Of a stretch of 33,506 nucleotides of DNA, positions 23,473-32,541 are shown in pieces. A program made the translations under genes and the position numbers. This DNA is from Erythrobacter sp. (lineage in GTDB: Bacteria > Pseudomonadota > Alphaproteobacteria > Sphingomonadales > Sphingomonadaceae). The notes beneath the pieces were generated by a model. That model was not told the DNA's origin. It did not search any database and saw only the letters and a list, made by a program, of their open reading frames with translations. The stretch is taken from NCBI GenBank assembly GCA_030731635.1, contig JANQTR010000227.1, forward strand, positions 1-33,506. Direction: 5' to 3'. How positions within the stretch are numbered: position 1 is the stretch's first letter; each line of letters opens with the position of its first letter.

Positions 23473-24111
23473 ATGACCTTTCGTTGGCCTTCTCGATTCA
23501 AGTCTTCCGCTGTCGCTGCATGCTTTGGCGTGCTTGCGGGCACAGCGTTTGCCGTACAGGCAGCAGGCGAACCGAGCGTGCGGGTGCAGGTGGTTGACGT
23601 CAACGGCCTGCCGGTGCGCGACGCCGTGGTGGAACTGCACAGCGCGCGCGGCACCGCTGGTCCAATTCGCTTTCCCTGGAAAATGGGCATGGCGCAAAAA
23701 AGCCTGCAATTTACCCCCGGCACACTGGTGGTGGCACAGGGCAGCACGGTAGCCTTTCCCAATCTCGATCAAGTACGCCATTCGATCTACAGCTTTTCCA
23801 AGCCTGCGAAGTTCGAGATTGAATTGTATGGTCGCGATCAGACCCGCACTCAGACCTTCCCGATTACCGGCAGCGTCAAGCTGGGCTGCAACATCCATGA
23901 CCAGATGCGGGGCTATATCCGGGTCACCGACACGCCGTTTGCTGGCAAGACCGATGGCAATGGTTATGTCACGCTTGAAGGGATGCCTGCGGGCAACGCC
24001 ACCCTGACAGTGTGGCATCCGCAATTGCGCGCGCCGGGCAACGAATCGAAATCGGCTTTCAATGTGACTGGCCCAGCGCAGGGTCACAAAATCAAGGTCG
24101 CGCTTCGATGA
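23473..24111 (+). CDS. Cupredoxin-like periplasmic protein (annotated in relatives as methylamine utilisation protein)
   Basis: 212 residues. A signal peptide (about 1-31) is followed by a beta-sandwich with the type 1 copper ligand set His103 (VRHSIYSF), Cys139, His142 and Met145 (LGCNIHDQM), so it should bind copper and carry electrons. A region with DTPFAGKTDGNGYV and AGNATLTVWHP resembles a carboxypeptidase-regulatory-like fold, common in this group. No methylamine dehydrogenase genes are nearby, so the older family name is probably not informative. The stop overlaps the GGDEF-EAL start (ATGA), which indicates translational coupling. Confidence 0.85.
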   Translation: MTFRWPSRFKSSAVAACFGVLAGTAFAVQAAGEPSVRVQVVDVNGLPVRDAVVELHSARGTAGPIRFPWKMGMAQKSLQFTPGTLVVAQGSTVAFPNLDQVRHSIYSFSKPAKFEIELYGRDQTRTQTFPITGSVKLGCNIHDQMRGYIRVTDTPFAGKTDGNGYVTLEGMPAGNATLTVWHPQLRAPGNESKSAFNVTGPAQGHKIKVALR

Positions 24112-26447
24112 GTGCGGGTTTCGCTCAGGCAAAGCCGTTCATGCAAAGGCTGGCCCGGATTGCCCAGCTACGGTTCGGATCACTGCGGCTGCGTATTGCC
24201 GTGCTCTATGCCTCGCTGTTTGCTGTGGTTCTTGCGGTGGTCGTAACGCTGGCGGGCAGCGGATTGACCCGCTTTGCTGAGGCTAGCGCCGCAGGTGATC
24301 TGGCTGCCAATGCCCGGGTGTTCGATGAAATTCTCGCAGCGCGTGCCCGGCAAATGGGTGATCAGGCGGGCGTGTTGGCGCATGATTTCGGCTTTCGCGA
24401 GGCTGTGGCAACCGGCGATGCGCCAACTATTGCCAGCGCGCTCGATAGTCTTGAAGCGCGGGTGAGCAGCGATGCCGCCTTCGTGCTGACGCTTGATGGC
24501 GAGGTGCTGGCGGCGGGCGATACCGGCATCCCCGCGCCCGAAGCGCTGTGGAGCCAGCTTGACGCTGGCGAGACGCGCGGGATTATCGCATCGGGCAATG
24601 GTCTGGCGCTTGCCGCTGCCGCGCCGATCGAGGCACCAGACCTGATCGGCTGGCTGGTAATTGCTCAGCCGCTTGACCGTGCCGAGCTTGACCGGCTGGT
24701 AGAACTCGCCCCGATTGCGCTGGAAGCGCAGGTCATCGAAGCCACCCAACAACCCCAATGGCTGCGGTCGGCTGAGACTGGTGCGGTGTTCGAACGCGCT
24801 GAGGCGGAGCGGATGCTTTATCATGTGTCCGATCTTGCGGTGTTGCAGGAAGGCATTGCGCCCCGGCTGGTGCTGCGTCACTCCCTAGACCAGTCGCTCG
24901 CCGCCTATGCCAGTCTCAAATGGCTGCTCGCCGCCTTGGCCGTAGGCGGGATCGTGCTGGTGCTGGCGCTAAGCTTGCGGGTGGCGCGCAGCGTGACCGA
25001 ACCCTTGCAGCAACTCGACGAGGCCACTCGGCTGATTGGAGAAGGCCGCGAGATTGCGCTCAGTATCGATACTGATGACGAGATCGGACGGCTCGCTGGC
25101 AGTTTTACCCAGATGGTCACCGCGATCGCGGAGCGTGAACGCCAGATCATCCATGTCGGCCTGCATGACGGTTTGACCGGTCTGCCCAACCGCAAATTGT
25201 TTACCGAACAGCTCGCTAATGCCCTCACCCGCCGCCGCGACGGCGAACAGGTGATGATCGCCTATGTCGACCTTGATGACTTCAAGATGGTCAACGACAC
25301 GCTCGGCCATCCGGCGGGTGACGCTCTTTTGCGCATGGTGTCCGATCATCTGCGCGAAGACCATCCCGATGCGCTGATTGCGCGGCTGGGCGGTGATGAA
25401 TTTGCCATTCTGATCGATGGAATTACCGAGGCTGACAGTCTGGGCGGACTAGCTGACGGATTGCAGCGCTGCTTTGAACGCCCGATTACGGTCAACGGCC
25501 AGAATGCCGCCTGCGGGGCCAGCATTGGGATCGCGATGGCCCCCGGTGACGGCACGGACGGCGTTGCCCTGATGAAGAATGCTGATCTGGCGCTTTACCG
25601 TGCCAAGCATGAGGGCAAGGCGACTTACCACTTCTTCGAGCCCTCTCTTGATGAAGCCGCGCGGCATCGCCGCCAGCTTGAAATCGATCTGCGCAGCGCG
25701 ATCCGCGATGGTGAGTTTGAACTCAATTTCCAGCCGCTTTATAGCTTGGTCGAGCGCCGCCTGACCGGATTCGAGGCGTTGATCCGGTGGAACCACCCGA
25801 CCCGCGGGCGGATCAACCCGCTGGAATTTATCGCGTTGGCCGAAGAAACCGGGCTGATTATTCCGATTGGCGAATGGGTAATCCGCGAAGCCTGCCACCA
25901 TGCCAGCACCTGGCCCGATGATGTCTCGGTCGCGGTCAATGTGTCGCCCAAGCAGTTCATGGCCGCAGGCCTGCCCAGCACAATTCTTCAGGCGCTGGCA
26001 GCAAGCAGCTTGGCGCCGCAGCGGCTCGAGCTTGAGATCACCGAGAGCATTTTCATTAGCGATGTCGATGTAACGCTCGCGACCTTGCATAGCCTGCGCA
26101 ATATCGGCGTGCGCATTGCGCTCGATGATTTTGGAACGGGCTATTCGTCGTTGAGCTATCTGCGCTCGTTCCCGTTTGACAAGGTCAAGATCGATCGCAG
26201 CTTCGTCAAGGATCTGGGCACCAGCAATAATGGCCACGCGATCATCCGGGCAATCACCACGCTTGCCGATGCACTGGGAATGGAGACGCTGGCCGAAGGG
26301 GTGGAGGATATCGCCCAGTTCGAAGTGCTCGAACGCGAAGGCTGCCGCCACATCCAAGGTTTCCTGTTTTCGCGCCCGGTGGATGCCGGCGCCGTGGCGG
26401 GCTTGCTGCGCGACGGTGCGGGTTACCAGCGCCAGCTGCGCGCTTGA
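24108..26447 (+). CDS. Membrane sensor with HAMP, GGDEF and EAL domains (c-di-GMP turnover)
   Basis: 779 residues. One membrane helix near 28-52 and another near 268-288 flank a periplasmic sensor of about 210 residues, followed by a HAMP domain (VTEPLQQLDEATRLIGEG). GGDEF is intact (428-432, RLGGDEFAIL), so cyclase activity is possible; the RxxD inhibitory site upstream is absent. The EAL domain is complete: EALIRWNHP (556 on), VNVSPKQF, ELEITES, DDFGTGYSSLSYL, and ETLAEGVE, so phosphodiesterase activity is expected. The start 24108 is taken from the ATGA overlap with the cupredoxin stop. Coupling suggests that the sensor reads the state of the cupredoxin or globin partners, which is an inference. 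Confidence 0.93.
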   Translation: MSAGFAQAKPFMQRLARIAQLRFGSLRLRIAVLYASLFAVVLAVVVTLAGSGLTRFAEASAAGDLAANARVFDEILAARARQMGDQAGVLAHDFGFREAVATGDAPTIASALDSLEARVSSDAAFVLTLDGEVLAAGDTGIPAPEALWSQLDAGETRGIIASGNGLALAAAAPIEAPDLIGWLVIAQPLDRAELDRLVELAPIALEAQVIEATQQPQWLRSAETGAVFERAEAERMLYHVSDLAVLQEGIAPRLVLRHSLDQSLAAYASLKWLLAALAVGGIVLVLALSLRVARSVTEPLQQLDEATRLIGEGREIALSIDTDDEIGRLAGSFTQMVTAIAERERQIIHVGLHDGLTGLPNRKLFTEQLANALTRRRDGEQVMIAYVDLDDFKMVNDTLGHPAGDALLRMVSDHLREDHPDALIARLGGDEFAILIDGITEADSLGGLADGLQRCFERPITVNGQNAACGASIGIAMAPGDGTDGVALMKNADLALYRAKHEGKATYHFFEPSLDEAARHRRQLEIDLRSAIRDGEFELNFQPLYSLVERRLTGFEALIRWNHPTRGRINPLEFIALAEETGLIIPIGEWVIREACHHASTWPDDVSVAVNVSPKQFMAAGLPSTILQALAASSLAPQRLELEITESIFISDVDVTLATLHSLRNIGVRIALDDFGTGYSSLSYLRSFPFDKVKIDRSFVKDLGTSNNGHAIIRAITTLADALGMETLAEGVEDIAQFEVLEREGCRHIQGFLFSRPVDAGAVAGLLRDGAGYQRQLRA

Positions 26448-26485
26448 ACGGCACTCCGCCTACGCATTGGCTGGACCGCGCGCGC

Positions 26486-27028
26486 TCACTCCTTCTTTAG
26501 CGCTGCCAGCATCGCCGCCAGCGGTCCGTCCTGTTCACCCTCGGCCACAATCCCCGCAGCTTGGCGCGCCGCAGCGGCATTCGGCCCTTCGGCATAGGGA
26601 TCGATAGCAAGGCCCAGCGTCTGTGCCACAGCTTCACCCAGATCGAACATTTCACCGGTGAAGGCGATTTCGTCGCAATCATCGGCTTCAAGCTCGATTT
26701 CGCGTTCTTCGTCTTCCGTCATCGGGCGGCCGCTGTCTTCGACGAAGCGCAGGTCGACCGGTTCATCGATGATGACAGGAAAATCCTCGGTCGAGATAGC
26801 GCAAGGTTGCAAGATGTCCGCCCGCAACCGCCCGGTTGCGCGGATCGCGCGGGGTTTCTGATCGAGCGCAATTTCGGCCCTGAGCGAATGTACCGCGCCC
26901 AGCCCGAACCGTGCTGCCAGCGCTGCACGCTCTTTGTCGGTCGCTTCGATCACCACCGCGCCAGCCGGCAAGGGCCGCGCCTTGATCATGCGGGTCAATT
27001 CAGACGGGGGCAGCGGTGTCTCGCTCAC
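26486..27028 (-). CDS. DUF177 (YceD-like) protein
   Basis: 180 residues. The central GRLRADILQPCAISTEDF segment and an acidic stretch with LEADDCDEIAFTGEMFDLGEAVAQTLGL are the DUF177/YceD hallmark; the family is linked to 23S rRNA accumulation and often precedes rpmF, which is not found here. The start is a GTG at 27028 whose GTGA overlaps the stop of the CBP3-like gene, showing coupling. The C-terminus ends in a Lys/Ala-rich helix, as typical. The gene converges with the GGDEF-EAL gene with 38 bases between. Confidence 0.9.
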   Translation of the reverse strand: MSETPLPPSELTRMIKARPLPAGAVVIEATDKERAALAARFGLGAVHSLRAEIALDQKPRAIRATGRLRADILQPCAISTEDFPVIIDEPVDLRFVEDSGRPMTEDEEREIELEADDCDEIAFTGEMFDLGEAVAQTLGLAIDPYAEGPNAAAARQAAGIVAEGEQDGPLAAMLAALKKE

Positions 27029-27552
27029 CAGATCGCACTCGCTTTGAGCATTTCTTCGTCGCTGAACCGGGCAAGCCGCTGTGAAAGCTTCATCAGGCGT
27101 TCGGCCACCATGGCCGCGCTGACGGCTTCGTTGGCCCCGTCGGTAAAGGTCACATTGCGGCCCACTGCGCCGGTCAGCTTTTCCATATCACCGGCATTGA
27201 GCGCGCTGCGATAGGCGCCCAGCCTGCCGCCCAGCACGCTCATCAGCTTGCCAACACGCTTGCCCACTACCACGTCATTCACCCCGAATTCGCGCAGTTG
27301 CCCGTCCATATCCTCGACAAACAATTCAGCAAGCAGGGCGCTTTCCGCGCGCAGATCCGACGCTTCGATCCGCACCATAACTGTGCTCAGGACAGCGGTG
27401 ATCAGGTCGAACCGCCCAGCCACCGTGTCGGCCACCGAACAATCGGCATAATAGGCCGGATCGCGGGCCAGTTCGATCACGCGGTGCCACAGCGGACGCA
27501 CGTTTTCGCGCGGGTCCGGGGCAGTGCCGAGCAGGCGGGAAAGGAAGGACAT
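27025..27552 (-). CDS. Ubiquinol-cytochrome c chaperone (CBP3/UQCC1) family protein
   Basis: 175 residues. ADCSVADTVAGRFDLITAVL, LLAELFVEDMDGQLRE, GVNDVVVGKRVGKLM, and GRLGAYRSAL are the conserved pieces of the CBP3 family, which assists cytochrome bc1 assembly in mitochondria and alphaproteobacteria. The start MSFLSRLLG at 27552 is chosen over an upstream start at 27630, whose extra 26 residues look non-native (Pro/Arg-rich) and lack family match. It is translationally coupled to DUF177 and is divergent from bamE; the 236-base gap between them must hold both promoters. Confidence 0.9.
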   Translation of the reverse strand: MSFLSRLLGTAPDPRENVRPLWHRVIELARDPAYYADCSVADTVAGRFDLITAVLSTVMVRIEASDLRAESALLAELFVEDMDGQLREFGVNDVVVGKRVGKLMSVLGGRLGAYRSALNAGDMEKLTGAVGRNVTFTDGANEAVSAAMVAERLMKLSQRLARFSDEEMLKASAIW

Positions 27553-27788
27553 GTGTTCAGGTGCCTTTCGCGGGCGAGGGAATAGAAACAATCCGGGCGG
27601 CAGCGACCCGCCAATCATACGCAAACGCACAAAGCGCGGATGCGTTCAACCGCAGTTCAACCCGCGTGCGCCACCGCTGCGCCATATGGTGCGTTGCAAG
27701 CGCGCGACTAGCCCCTTAAAGCGTTTGCCCCAAGGGACAAAGTGCGCAGGCGCGCGCCGCAAGACGGGACAAACACGGTTTGACGCAG

Positions 27789-28283
27789 ATGAACAAGGCA
27801 AGTCTGGAGAAATCAGGCGCTCGCAAGCTCAAGGCGGCAGTGCTGCTGGCTGGGATGGCGGCAATGCTGCCCGCCTGTGCTTCGATCCGCGATTCGCGCG
27901 GCTACATCGTCGATCCGCTTCTGACCGACGCGATCCAGCCCCGCATCGACAACCAGCAATCGGTTGAAAGCACGCTCGGGCGGCCGACCTTTACCAGCCA
28001 ATATGGCACGCCGACCTGGTATTATGTGGCTAGCATCACCGGCCAGCGCCCGTTCAATCGTCCGCGCATCAAAGAGCACAGCGTCTTGGCGGTGCAGTTC
28101 GACGAAGCAGGTCGGGTCGCCAAGGTTGAGCGTAGCGGCGTTGACCGCGTAGTGTTCCTCGATCCGAATGGCGACAAGACCCCGACGCTGGGCCGCGAAC
28201 GCGGCTTTCTTGAAGACCTGTTCGGCAATATCGGTCAGGTTGGCGGCGCAGGCCTGCCGGGCGGCGGCGCAGGCGGTCCATAG
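27789..28283 (+). CDS. bamE: Outer-membrane assembly lipoprotein BamE (SmpA/OmlA)
   Basis: 164 residues. The N-terminus is a lipoprotein signal with lipobox LPAC (Cys30). The folded part has the SmpA/OmlA pattern: VESTLGRPTFTSQYG, TWYYVAS, and an LAVQFDEAGRVAKVER strand. BamE supports the BAM complex that inserts outer-membrane barrels. A Gly-rich tail of about 25 residues follows. The start is ATG 27789; TTG 27780 is possible. It is followed 56 bases later by hslV and is divergent from the CBP3-like gene. Confidence 0.9.
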   Translation: MNKASLEKSGARKLKAAVLLAGMAAMLPACASIRDSRGYIVDPLLTDAIQPRIDNQQSVESTLGRPTFTSQYGTPTWYYVASITGQRPFNRPRIKEHSVLAVQFDEAGRVAKVERSGVDRVVFLDPNGDKTPTLGRERGFLEDLFGNIGQVGGAGLPGGGAGGP

Positions 28284-28339
28284 GCTTTTGCTGACCGCGA
28301 ACGCTTGATCCTGCGGCCATGCGCGCCATATTCGCTGGC

Positions 28340-28897
28340 ATGAACAGCGATCCGGCGAGCCACGGCCTTATCCAGTGGCACGGCACCACCATTATCGGCG
28401 TGCGGCGCGGCGGTACCACCGTCATTGCAGGCGACGGGCAGGTGTCGATGGGCAACACCGTGATGAAACCCAATGCGCGCAAAGTCCGCCGCATCGGCGA
28501 TGGCAGTGTGATGGTGGGCTTTGCCGGGGCGACGGCTGATGCCTTTACCCTGTTTGAGCGGCTGGAGAAAAAGCTCGAACAGCATTCCGGCCAGCTGATG
28601 CGCGCCGCGGTCGAACTCGCCAAGGACTGGCGCACCGACAAATACCTGCGCAATCTTGAAGCCTTGATGATCGTCGCTGACAAGGACACGCTGCTGGTGC
28701 TGACCGGTAATGGCGATGTGCTCGAACCGGTCGGAGAGATTGCGGCGATCGGATCGGGCGGCAATTTCGCGCTCGCCGCCGCCCGCGCGCTGGCCGATTA
28801 CGAAACCGATGCCGAGACGATTGCGCGCAAGGCCATGGCTGTTGCGGCAGAAATCTGCGTCTTCACCAATGGCAATCTGACGGTTGAGACCGTTTAA
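28340..28897 (+). CDS. hslV: ATP-dependent protease subunit HslV
   Basis: 185 residues. The catalytic N-terminal Thr is exposed after propeptide removal: HGTTIIGVRRGG places Thr16 after a 15-residue leader when starting from ATG 28340, as in alphaproteobacterial HslV. VIAGDGQVSMGNTVMK, GFAGATADAFTLFERLE and GNGDVLEP are diagnostic. HslV forms a dodecameric peptidase capped by HslU hexamers. An upstream ATG at 28319 is in frame, but gives a longer leader. hslU follows after 24 bases on the same strand, so the two are co-transcribed. Confidence 0.96.
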   Translation: MNSDPASHGLIQWHGTTIIGVRRGGTTVIAGDGQVSMGNTVMKPNARKVRRIGDGSVMVGFAGATADAFTLFERLEKKLEQHSGQLMRAAVELAKDWRTDKYLRNLEALMIVADKDTLLVLTGNGDVLEPVGEIAAIGSGGNFALAAARALADYETDAETIARKAMAVAAEICVFTNGNLTVETV

Positions 28898-28921
28898 CCC
28901 CTCCCGCCTTCCCGGAACAGC

Positions 28922-30223
28922 ATGACCGAAAACCTCACTCCCAAGGCGATTGTCGCCGCACTCGATGAACATATTATCGGCCAGGCCGATGCCAAGCGCG
29001 CGGTTGCTGTTGCGCTGCGCAATCGCTGGCGGCGACAGCGGCTCGGCGCGGATTTGCGCGACGAGGTGACGCCCAAGAACATCCTGATGATCGGCCCGAC
29101 GGGCTGCGGCAAGACCGAGATCAGCCGGCGGCTGGCGAAACTGGCCGAAGCTCCGTTCATCAAGGTTGAAGCGACCAAGTTCACCGAAGTCGGCTATGTC
29201 GGGCGCGATGTCGAACAGATCGCGCGTGATCTGGTTGAAGAGGCGATCCGGCTGGAAAAGGAACGCCGCCGCGAAGCGGTGCGCGAGGCCGCATCCGAGG
29301 CGGCGATGGACCGGCTGCTGGTGGCGCTGGTTGGCGATAATGCCTCCGAAGCGACCCGCGAAAGCTTCCGTCAGCGGATCGTCCAGAACGCTATGAATGA
29401 TGTCGAGGTCGAGATTGAGGTCAAAGACGGTCCGTCCGCGCCCTTCGATATGGGCAATATGGGCGGTCAGATCGGGATGATCGACCTCAGCGACATGATG
29501 GGCAAGGCGCTTGGCAAGAAGCCCACCCGCCGCCAGAAACTGCGCGTGCCCGATGCCTGGGACCGGCTGGTCGATGAAGAAGCCGACAAGCGGCTCGATC
29601 AGGATGATGTCGCGCGCGTTGCGTTGGCGAATGCTGAAACCAACGGGATCGTGTTCCTTGATGAAATCGACAAGATCGCGGTCAGCGATGTGCGTGGCGG
29701 CAGTGTGTCGCGCGAAGGCGTGCAGCGCGATCTGCTGCCCCTGATCGAAGGCACGACCGTAGCCACCAAGCATGGCCCGATGAAAACCGACCATGTGCTG
29801 TTCATCGCGAGCGGCGCGTTCCACGTGGCCAAGCCTTCTGACATGTTGCCCGAATTGCAGGGGCGCTTGCCTATCCGGGTCGAACTGCGCGCGCTGACCG
29901 AGGCGGATTTCGTCCGCATTCTCAGCGAAACGCGCGCCAATCTGGTGGCGCAGTACAAGGCGCTGCTGGGCACGGAAGATGTGACGCTCGACATTACCGA
30001 GGATGCCGTGGCCGAAATCGCCCATATCGCCGCGCAGGTTAACGCCAGCGTCGAAAACATCGGTGCGCGGCGGTTGCAGACGGTGATGGAGCGACTGCTG
30101 GAGGAAATCAGCTTTGAGGCTGAAGATTTGAAGGGTCAAACCGTCAAGGTCGACGCCGCCTATGTTAAGGAACGGCTGGCCGGGCTCGCAGGCAATACCG
30201 ACCTCAGCAAGTATATCCTGTAA
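28922..30223 (+). CDS. hslU: ATP-dependent protease ATPase subunit HslU
   Basis: 433 residues, the usual length. AAA+ ATPase that unfolds substrates for HslV. Walker A GPTGCGKTE (58-66), the EVGYVGRDVE pore-loop region, Walker B IVFLDEIDKIA, the insertion I domain (about 110-240), and the sensor region with NIGARRL are visible, and the C-terminus ends in LSKYIL, which docks between HslV subunits. The ACT-domain gene starts on the last base of its TAA stop. Confidence 0.97.
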   Translation: MTENLTPKAIVAALDEHIIGQADAKRAVAVALRNRWRRQRLGADLRDEVTPKNILMIGPTGCGKTEISRRLAKLAEAPFIKVEATKFTEVGYVGRDVEQIARDLVEEAIRLEKERRREAVREAASEAAMDRLLVALVGDNASEATRESFRQRIVQNAMNDVEVEIEVKDGPSAPFDMGNMGGQIGMIDLSDMMGKALGKKPTRRQKLRVPDAWDRLVDEEADKRLDQDDVARVALANAETNGIVFLDEIDKIAVSDVRGGSVSREGVQRDLLPLIEGTTVATKHGPMKTDHVLFIASGAFHVAKPSDMLPELQGRLPIRVELRALTEADFVRILSETRANLVAQYKALLGTEDVTLDITEDAVAEIAHIAAQVNASVENIGARRLQTVMERLLEEISFEAEDLKGQTVKVDAAYVKERLAGLAGNTDLSKYIL

Positions 30224-30597
30224 TGGTACGGCCCCCGGTCAGCGATCTTGCAGGGATGCTGGCGGGAATGGCCCCGGTGCTCAACGCCGATCCTTGGCAG
30301 TTCCTGGTGGTCGAGGGCGCGCTGCCCGATGATCCCTTTGCGCTGATCCGCGAGGACGAGGGCATCACCGCGATCATCGCCGGGGCAGGGGAGGGCGCCG
30401 CCTTCGCCCGGATCACCCTGATGGTGCATTCCGCGCTTGACGGGGTGGGGCTGACAGCTGCTGTGTCCGGCATCCTCGCCGAGTCGGGGATTGCGTGCAA
30501 TATCATCGCGGGGTTCCACCACGACCACCTGTTCGTGCCGTGGGAACGCCGCGACGAGGCGCTGGAACTGCTCCAACGCCTCGCACAGGCAGGCTGA
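30223..30597 (+). CDS. ACT-domain protein coupled to hslU
   Basis: 124 residues. The second half shows an ACT-like beta-alpha-beta pattern: FARITLMVHSALDGVGLTAAVSGILAESGIACNII (in pieces) with a following FHHDHLFVP strand. It resembles small stand-alone ACT proteins that bind amino acids, often with an N-terminal DPWQFLVV strand as here. Substrate and role unknown. The ATG overlaps the hslU stop by one base (TAATG), so it is likely translated from the hslVU transcript. It abuts the S9 peptidase gene tail to tail with no base between the two stop codons. Confidence 0.85.
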   Translation: MVRPPVSDLAGMLAGMAPVLNADPWQFLVVEGALPDDPFALIREDEGITAIIAGAGEGAAFARITLMVHSALDGVGLTAAVSGILAESGIACNIIAGFHHDHLFVPWERRDEALELLQRLAQAG

Positions 30598-32541
30598 CTA
30601 TTCCCCCAGCAGATATTTCTCCCAGAACATAAGCTGAGCAAGGAAGGCGTAGTCGGAATTGGCCTTCTTGCGGAAGCCGTGGCCTTCATCGGCGGCGACC
30701 AGATGCCATGCCTGGCCGCCATTGGCACGGATTGCCGCGACCATCTGATCGGCTTCGGATTTGGGCACGCGCGGATCGTTGGCACCGGTGATGACGAACA
30801 TCGGCTTTTCGATCTCACTCACGCGGGTCAGCGGGCTGATTTCCGTCAGCTTGGCGCGCTGCACCGGATCGCGCTCGTCGCCATATTCCACCCGGCGCAG
30901 ATCCTGCCGGTAGGGGTTGGTGTTTTCAAGAAAGCTGACGAAGTTGCTGATTGCCACGGTGCATTGTGTCGCCGTCAGCTTGTCCTTCAATTGCACGGCG
31001 GCGGCATAGCACATGTACCCGCCGTATGATCCGCCGGCCAGGCCGACGCGGGCCGCATCAACCGCTGGATCGGCGCGCACGGCGTCGATCAGCGCGGCCA
31101 TGTCTTTCACCGAATCCTCGCGCTTGAACGGGCCATTGTCCAAGCTGACGAAGGTTTTGCCATACCCGGTCGAGCCGCGCACATTGGGGTAGAATATCCC
31201 GATCCCGAGTTCGTTGAGGTGGTAATTGTTGCGGCCTTGAAAGCCGGCGGTGCTCTGCCCTTCGGGCCCGCCATGGACACTGACAATCATCGGGCGTTGG
31301 CCCGGAAATTTCGCTGGATCAGGCAGGTAAAGCAGGCCCGAGACCTCCAGCCCATCAAAGCTTTTGGTCGTCACGATGCGCGGTTCGACATTCACGCTGG
31401 CGTCTAGTCCGCCGGTTTCGCTCTGCGTCCAGCGGGTCAGCTGCATAGTTGCAGGGTCGAGCGACCAGACATCGGCGGCGCTTTTTGCCGAACTGAATGA
31501 GAAGCCAAGCTCACCCCAGGGGGCAAATTCCAGCCCGCCGATCTGGCCTGCGGGCAGGGCATCGACCTTGGTCACCTTGCCGCTTTTCACGTCCATGATC
31601 CGCAACCGGGCGGTGCCCGCTTCGTTCACGACATAGGCGATGGTATTGCCATCATCGGATAGAGCGAACCCGTCCACATCCCATGTTTCACGTGAAACAG
31701 GGCTAAAGGTACCCGAGACGGGGTCTAGACGGCCCAAGCGCTGGAAATCCGACCCCTGATCGCTGGTGACCCACAGCGTGCCATCGGGCGCGACTTCAAG
31801 CGAGCCATAGGCGATTTCGGCGGCTGGATCGCCAATCGGCGCCATCGCTTTGCTCGCAAGGTCGAGCCTGTAGAGATCAAGGTTCTGCACGGATTGGTAA
31901 TCGGCGACATAGGCGGTCTGCTTGTCGGGGGAAAAGCCCAGCAGCGCCCAACCGCCGCCCTGGCTTTCATGCACGATCCGGGTGGAAGCGGGATCGCGGG
32001 GGTTCATTACGTAAAGGTCCGAATCCACACCATTGCGGCGGGTTGAGCTGAACCCGATCAATTCCCCGTCGTTGCTCCACCCGCTCAATCGGTTCTGGCT
32101 CTTGCCGTCGGTCAGCAGAGTCAGGCGCCCATCTTTCAGAGCGTGGAGCTGGAAATATTCATCCCCACCGCGATCTTTGCCCACAAGGATGACGTCACCC
32201 TTGGTCGGGGCATAAGAACCGCGCACTGGCTCATCTTCGAAAGATATCTGCGTGCGCGCGCCCAGCGGCATTTCGACCCGGTGGAGCTGCGGCACATTGG
32301 CAAAGCGGGTGGAGATCAGCACCGCACGGGCATTCGGGTCCCACCCGGCAAAGCTTGCGCCGCGCGCTTCGAGATAGGGGCGGGCTCGCTCTGCCATTTC
32401 CAGCGGGATCGGCGGCATGGCTTCAGCCGTGAGCGCAGCGGGGGCGGGCACTGCGGGCGCATTGGTGGCAGGCGCGTCCTGCGCCGCAAGCGGAACGGCG
32501 ACGGTGGTTAGCAACAGGGCAATCAAGCGGACATGGCGCAT
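30598..32541 (-). CDS. Exported S9 family peptidase (prolyl oligopeptidase / acylaminoacyl peptidase type)
   Basis: 647 residues. A signal peptide (about 1-21, PLAAQ) directs it to the periplasm. Residues about 60-390 form a beta-propeller of TolB/WD40-like repeats (GSYAPTKGDVILVGKDRGGD, GWSNDGELIGFSSTRRNG), and the C-terminal alpha/beta hydrolase carries the triad Ser505 (GGSYGGYM), Asp589 (GANDPRVP) and His621 (DEGHGF). Such enzymes cut small peptides from the N-terminal side. AAAGGTG upstream supports the start. The next gene upstream, an ABC exporter on the same strand, ends 71 bases before. Confidence 0.95.
   Translation of the reverse strand: MRHVRLIALLLTTVAVPLAAQDAPATNAPAVPAPAALTAEAMPPIPLEMAERARPYLEARGASFAGWDPNARAVLISTRFANVPQLHRVEMPLGARTQISFEDEPVRGSYAPTKGDVILVGKDRGGDEYFQLHALKDGRLTLLTDGKSQNRLSGWSNDGELIGFSSTRRNGVDSDLYVMNPRDPASTRIVHESQGGGWALLGFSPDKQTAYVADYQSVQNLDLYRLDLASKAMAPIGDPAAEIAYGSLEVAPDGTLWVTSDQGSDFQRLGRLDPVSGTFSPVSRETWDVDGFALSDDGNTIAYVVNEAGTARLRIMDVKSGKVTKVDALPAGQIGGLEFAPWGELGFSFSSAKSAADVWSLDPATMQLTRWTQSETGGLDASVNVEPRIVTTKSFDGLEVSGLLYLPDPAKFPGQRPMIVSVHGGPEGQSTAGFQGRNNYHLNELGIGIFYPNVRGSTGYGKTFVSLDNGPFKREDSVKDMAALIDAVRADPAVDAARVGLAGGSYGGYMCYAAAVQLKDKLTATQCTVAISNFVSFLENTNPYRQDLRRVEYGDERDPVQRAKLTEISPLTRVSEIEKPMFVITGANDPRVPKSEADQMVAAIRANGGQAWHLVAADEGHGFRKKANSDYAFLAQLMFWEKYLLGE

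Noticed and set aside
23473..24111. Methylamine utilisation as the role of the cupredoxin gene
   Set aside because: No methylamine dehydrogenase subunits or maturation genes are near; the name comes from a loose family label.
28235..30139. Open frame of 634 codons on the minus strand across hslV/hslU
   Set aside because: It is antisense to two well-conserved genes with complete motifs; long antisense frames are common in GC-rich DNA, and its sequence matches no family known to me.
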